54,301 nucleotides of DNA, taken from the IMG/VR virus record IMGVR_UViG_3300043775_001242, positions 1 through 54,301 of that record. One strand, written 5' to 3'. Below are positions 53,501 to 54,301 of the stretch, in pieces (within the stretch, counting starts at the first letter, position 1; the number at the start of each line of letters is the position of its first letter). The stretch comes from a virus. A program made the position numbers and the translations under genes. The notes under the pieces were generated by a model. The model saw only the letters and a program-made list of their open reading frames with translations, did no database searches and was not told the DNA's origin.

Positions 53501-54301
53501 TGGCAGGTAGCAGGTAACTCATTTACATTAGTTACAACAAATGCATTTACAGGTAACGGAGTTGCAACTAGCTTTACATTATCGGCGCCATCAACAACAT
53601 CAGCTCTTATTGTTGCAATTAACGGAGTTGTGCAATATCCAACACTAGCATATTCTGTAGGCGGAGTAAACAGTGATGTATTAACATTCACTGAAGCTCC
53701 GGCAGTCGGTGATATCATTGACGCTAGAGCATTGAGTACATCTACAACAGTGTCGGCATTAACCAACGGAAACGGATATGTACAGTATACTGTAAACGAC
53801 AATTTTGCTAACGTAATAGCCGGTACAAGTACAGTTGAAACAAGAATGAGTATTTCAGCAGCTACTGGCACAGCAACATTTATGAACGATGTTGTAATTA
53901 ATGGTAACTTAACAGTTAAAGGTGACACAGCCGGTAATATTAATCTTGGTGATGCTAATACAGATAATGTTATATTCTTTGCAGACGTTAATAGTAATGT
54001 TATTCCAAATGGCAACGCTGTTCATGATTTGGGTTCAACAACAGCATTTTGGAATAATACATATACTGACAATCTTGTTAGTGTTAATATTATAGCCGCC
54101 GCCGATGAAATAGCTGTGGGTACCTCAGATACAGTGATTGACACATTTGATGCAACTGTTTACAGAAGTGCAACATATGTATTGTCTGTTTCAAATTCTT
54201 CATTAGGCGAGTATGAAACTACGGAAGTGTTAGTAATACATAATGGCACTACTGCATATAAAAATCAATACGGAACCATATATACAGGTACATCAAGTTT
54301 A
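47534..54301 (+). CDS. Giant modular tail fibre (partial, runs off right edge)
   Basis: The frame opens at ATG 47534 (MAVLTRIKNNQITDSTILAN) after GGAG and stays open for 2256 codons to the window end. Residues 30-130 hold the GNLTVQG...IVLNN...LIWNENDNQFELT module shared with the genes at 34878 and 36237. Units of about 100 residues containing NGGDLTT, NNPTVVGSQTTQD and TTGIANIRNATTNI recur at least five times. YadA-like AIG...G repeats lie at about 445-560, followed by the DSFYVNPIRNATGNVG module also in the other giant fibre. About 1390-1540 are 65-residue repeats (NSPVLTTPNIGTP). The missing C-terminus probably has another chaperone domain. Probably a long tail fibre. Confidence 0.88.
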   Translation, partial: MAVLTRIKNNQITDSTILANTKIVPGSIVGSLFNANLTVASDVTITGNLTVQGASSYLTVASTNTYVNDPLIVLNNAFTGTNSYDVGLIFNRGNQTSTALIWNENDNQFELTYTTETGTSYATIDNSGFANLKVGNLTVAGITTIDDIGAGNLTLTGDLAVNGGDITTTATTFNLLNTDATTISAFGAATTLGIGASTGTLTLNNATVTTPGQIVTTRAGSATTGDGQIYLNGSTSNRIDWNTNGTGAPAFTTRTDGTKVVLYPALSGSTVDYAIGIDSATLWTSVPEYGDSFNFKWYGATTLVANLSGTGNFTTVGDVAVNGGDLTTTAATFNLIDTDATTVNFAGAATTIDIGATTGTLTINNPTVVGSQTTQDLYNTVATTLNFAGAATTLIVGATTGIANIRNATTNIIGNATVGGKLTMGNIITLANGAVIKDTSGNAVAFGHSAGLTSQGPSSVAIGAFAGENTQSDYAVAIGRSAGLTTQATETVAVGIYSGTLQQEQYAVAVGAWAGQYNQSIGSIAIGYEAAHSENGDYAISIGYKAGYLAQPARTIVLNASGDQTNGVAAQTDSFYVNPIRNATGNVGTLQYNSVTKEVTYSLDLTLANITLTGDLAVNGGDLTTTASAFNLLNSNATTVDAFKAATDLEFGATTGTLTINNPTVVGSQTTQDLYNTTATTVNAFGAATTLIVGATTGIANIRNATTNVLGNLVVAGTMGVTGAVTLTDDLAVNGGDLTTSASTFNLVDANATTVNFAGAATTIDLGATTGTLTINNPTVVGSQTTQDVFNTTATTVNAFGAATTLILGDTSGTANIRNATTNIEGNAVVGATLSANSIQATPIGSVTAASGKFTSVTDESLTATRVTFAGTGGDLDDSANLTFVTDTLSIRNVSINGETNTIAAVGGNLNLSASTNVIDGNGATVANIADPTDLQDAVTLSYLNTQINSGVTNLQTDNSDITITDNGNVAGVITTNVDGVLVSTITTNSAAYFTDLLVIDDATSNVSVGGSLFVQTTSQFIGNVTVDASVGRGFHVSNSTAQFAKTVTFDANVDISGNINATDTTQSINSSTGAITTLGGVGIAQNLNVGGDVVITGNLQVDGSVTSVNTATLDVEDLNITVAKGAANPAAANGAGLTIDGANATILWTNATQSVNFNKNIVTPGANFTGTVTVAPRFTVTSFDGNSVTTLSGNDITTSATTANLFNTTATTINFAGGATALILGSTTGIANIRNATTNIIGAATVGSTLSVTGETTLTANLAVNGGDITTTASTFNLVNANATTVDAFKAATDLEFGATSGTLTINNPAVVGTQATQDVFNTTATTVNAFGAATTLIVGATTGIANIRNETTNIIGNATVGGTLNVTGNTTITGHVTLEGVTSTGATGTGNIVFSNSPVLTTPNIGTPGFANLSNATDLPISTGVSGLAVGIADFLATPSSSNLITAVTDETGTGNLVFSNSPVLTTPNIGTPSFANLSNATGLPLTGVTGFGANVATFLATPSSSNLLDAVTDETGTGNLVFSTSPTLETSLVAGTSSFDLVNTTATTVNFAGAATTLSVGAATGTTTVNNDLDVALTLTARDINSTVIGNVSAAAGTFTTVTDTGLTATRITYAGTGGLLSDSSDFTYDAGIFTVQNFSINGATAEISVIGGSGNVTLNPDAGGVIDATGSLISNIANPVSAQDAVTLDYLTTTLGSISANAISQLNSDISILDAATGIITANVDAVSVFTLSNSSASFFSDFVTFNNTTSNVAITGTAYISSNATIVGALDVTGDTTLTGNLAVNSGILTTTASAATVFDDAVSSVYAFGGATTIDIGSASGTITINNPTVVGTQATQDLYNTTTTTMNFAGEATTLIVGATTGVANIRNATTNIIGNAVVGGTLSVTSGATINEAQTTTNFVVKGQTSSSLILADSANNSVVFGGNLTSAVLGSVATFTGTSAIILPVGDISQRPSNNGLTDVIGMARYSTSSNNIEFFDGTAWQVAGNSFTLVTTNAFTGNGVATSFTLSAPSTTSALIVAINGVVQYPTLAYSVGGVNSDVLTFTEAPAVGDIIDARALSTSTTVSALTNGNGYVQYTVNDNFANVIAGTSTVETRMSISAATGTATFMNDVVINGNLTVKGDTAGNINLGDANTDNVIFFADVNSNVIPNGNAVHDLGSTTAFWNNTYTDNLVSVNIIAAADEIAVGTSDTVIDTFDATVYRSATYVLSVSNSSLGEYETTEVLVIHNGTTAYKNQYGTIYTGTSSL
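51700..52140 (+). repeat. 65-codon tandem repeats in the last fibre
   Basis: GTATTCAGTAATAGCCCAG and the following roughly 50 bases occur nearly identically at about 51716 and 51911, 195 bases apart, with a diverged third copy at about 52103. The spacing is a whole number of codons. Confidence 0.75.

Noticed and set aside
47893-54015. Several long open frames on the minus strand opposite the last giant fibre (up to about 346 codons)
   Set aside because: They are complements of Thr/Gly/Val/Asn-rich repeats, lack ribosome-binding sites, and the plus strand is open across the whole stretch.
1-54301. tRNA genes, integrase, attachment sites, replication origin
   Set aside because: No cloverleaf with a GGTTCGAATCC-type arm, no integrase-like protein and no clear origin repeats were seen; the gene set suggests a strictly lytic phage.

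Overview
The window is 54.3 kb of an AT-rich, T4-like contractile-tailed phage genome (Caudoviricetes, myovirus morphology). The evidence is a near-complete T4-type structural set recognisable from protein sequence: baseplate gp53, gp5, gp25 and gp6; a gp26-like protein beside a tape measure; portal gp20; prohead protease gp21; scaffold gp22; major capsid gp23. T4-type gp55 (late sigma factor) and gp46/gp47 (recombination nuclease) are also present. The style resembles the aquatic T4-like phages of cyanobacteria, SAR11 and freshwater bacteria. No photosynthesis gene or tRNA was seen and the host cannot be named. Both ends of the window cut through long structural genes.

Layout. (1) 1-14695, minus strand: a baseplate operon, transcribed in the order 413-aa structural protein, gp53-like, 1043-aa hub candidate, gp5-like with a C-terminal lytic domain, gp25, gp6, then a very large structural protein leaving the left edge. 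(2) 14820-22066, plus strand: gp55, a radical SAM protein, gp47, two accessory genes (sulfotransferase-like, SGNH-like), gp46, a small histone-H1-like basic protein and a GIY-YIG nuclease. (3) 22067-22749: a 0.68-kb gene-free stretch that looks like a large structured non-coding RNA with its own sigma70-type promoter and terminator. (4) 22750-23819, minus strand: gp26-like gene plus a 72-codon ORF that may be joined to it by a -1 frameshift. (5) 23874-32264, plus strand: tape measure, portal and head operon ending at a strong terminator. (6) 32323-33703: two divergent free-standing homing-type endonucleases. (7) 33792-54301, plus strand: a further structural gene and a 20-kb fibre and adhesin region with three large modular fibre proteins, a glycine-rich adhesin, a truncated adenylate-forming (ANL) enzyme on AT-richer DNA, and a 13-repeat Asp-box propeller-like protein.

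Regulation. Many structural genes are preceded by a TAAATA box like the T4 late promoter (TATAAATA), often continued as TAAATACAYTATAAC; gp55, which would read it, is encoded here. The gp55, gp47, HNH endonuclease and non-coding RNA units instead have host-type -35/-10 promoters, giving an early/late split.

Most notable: the candidate large RNA (22098-22664), the putative frameshift between the gp26-like gene and the 72-codon ORF, the ANL enzyme and polyglycine adhesin cassette, the Asp-box repeat protein, the accessory genes wedged into the recombination operon, and fibre modules shared between neighbouring genes. All functional calls rest on reading motifs by eye; no database search was run.
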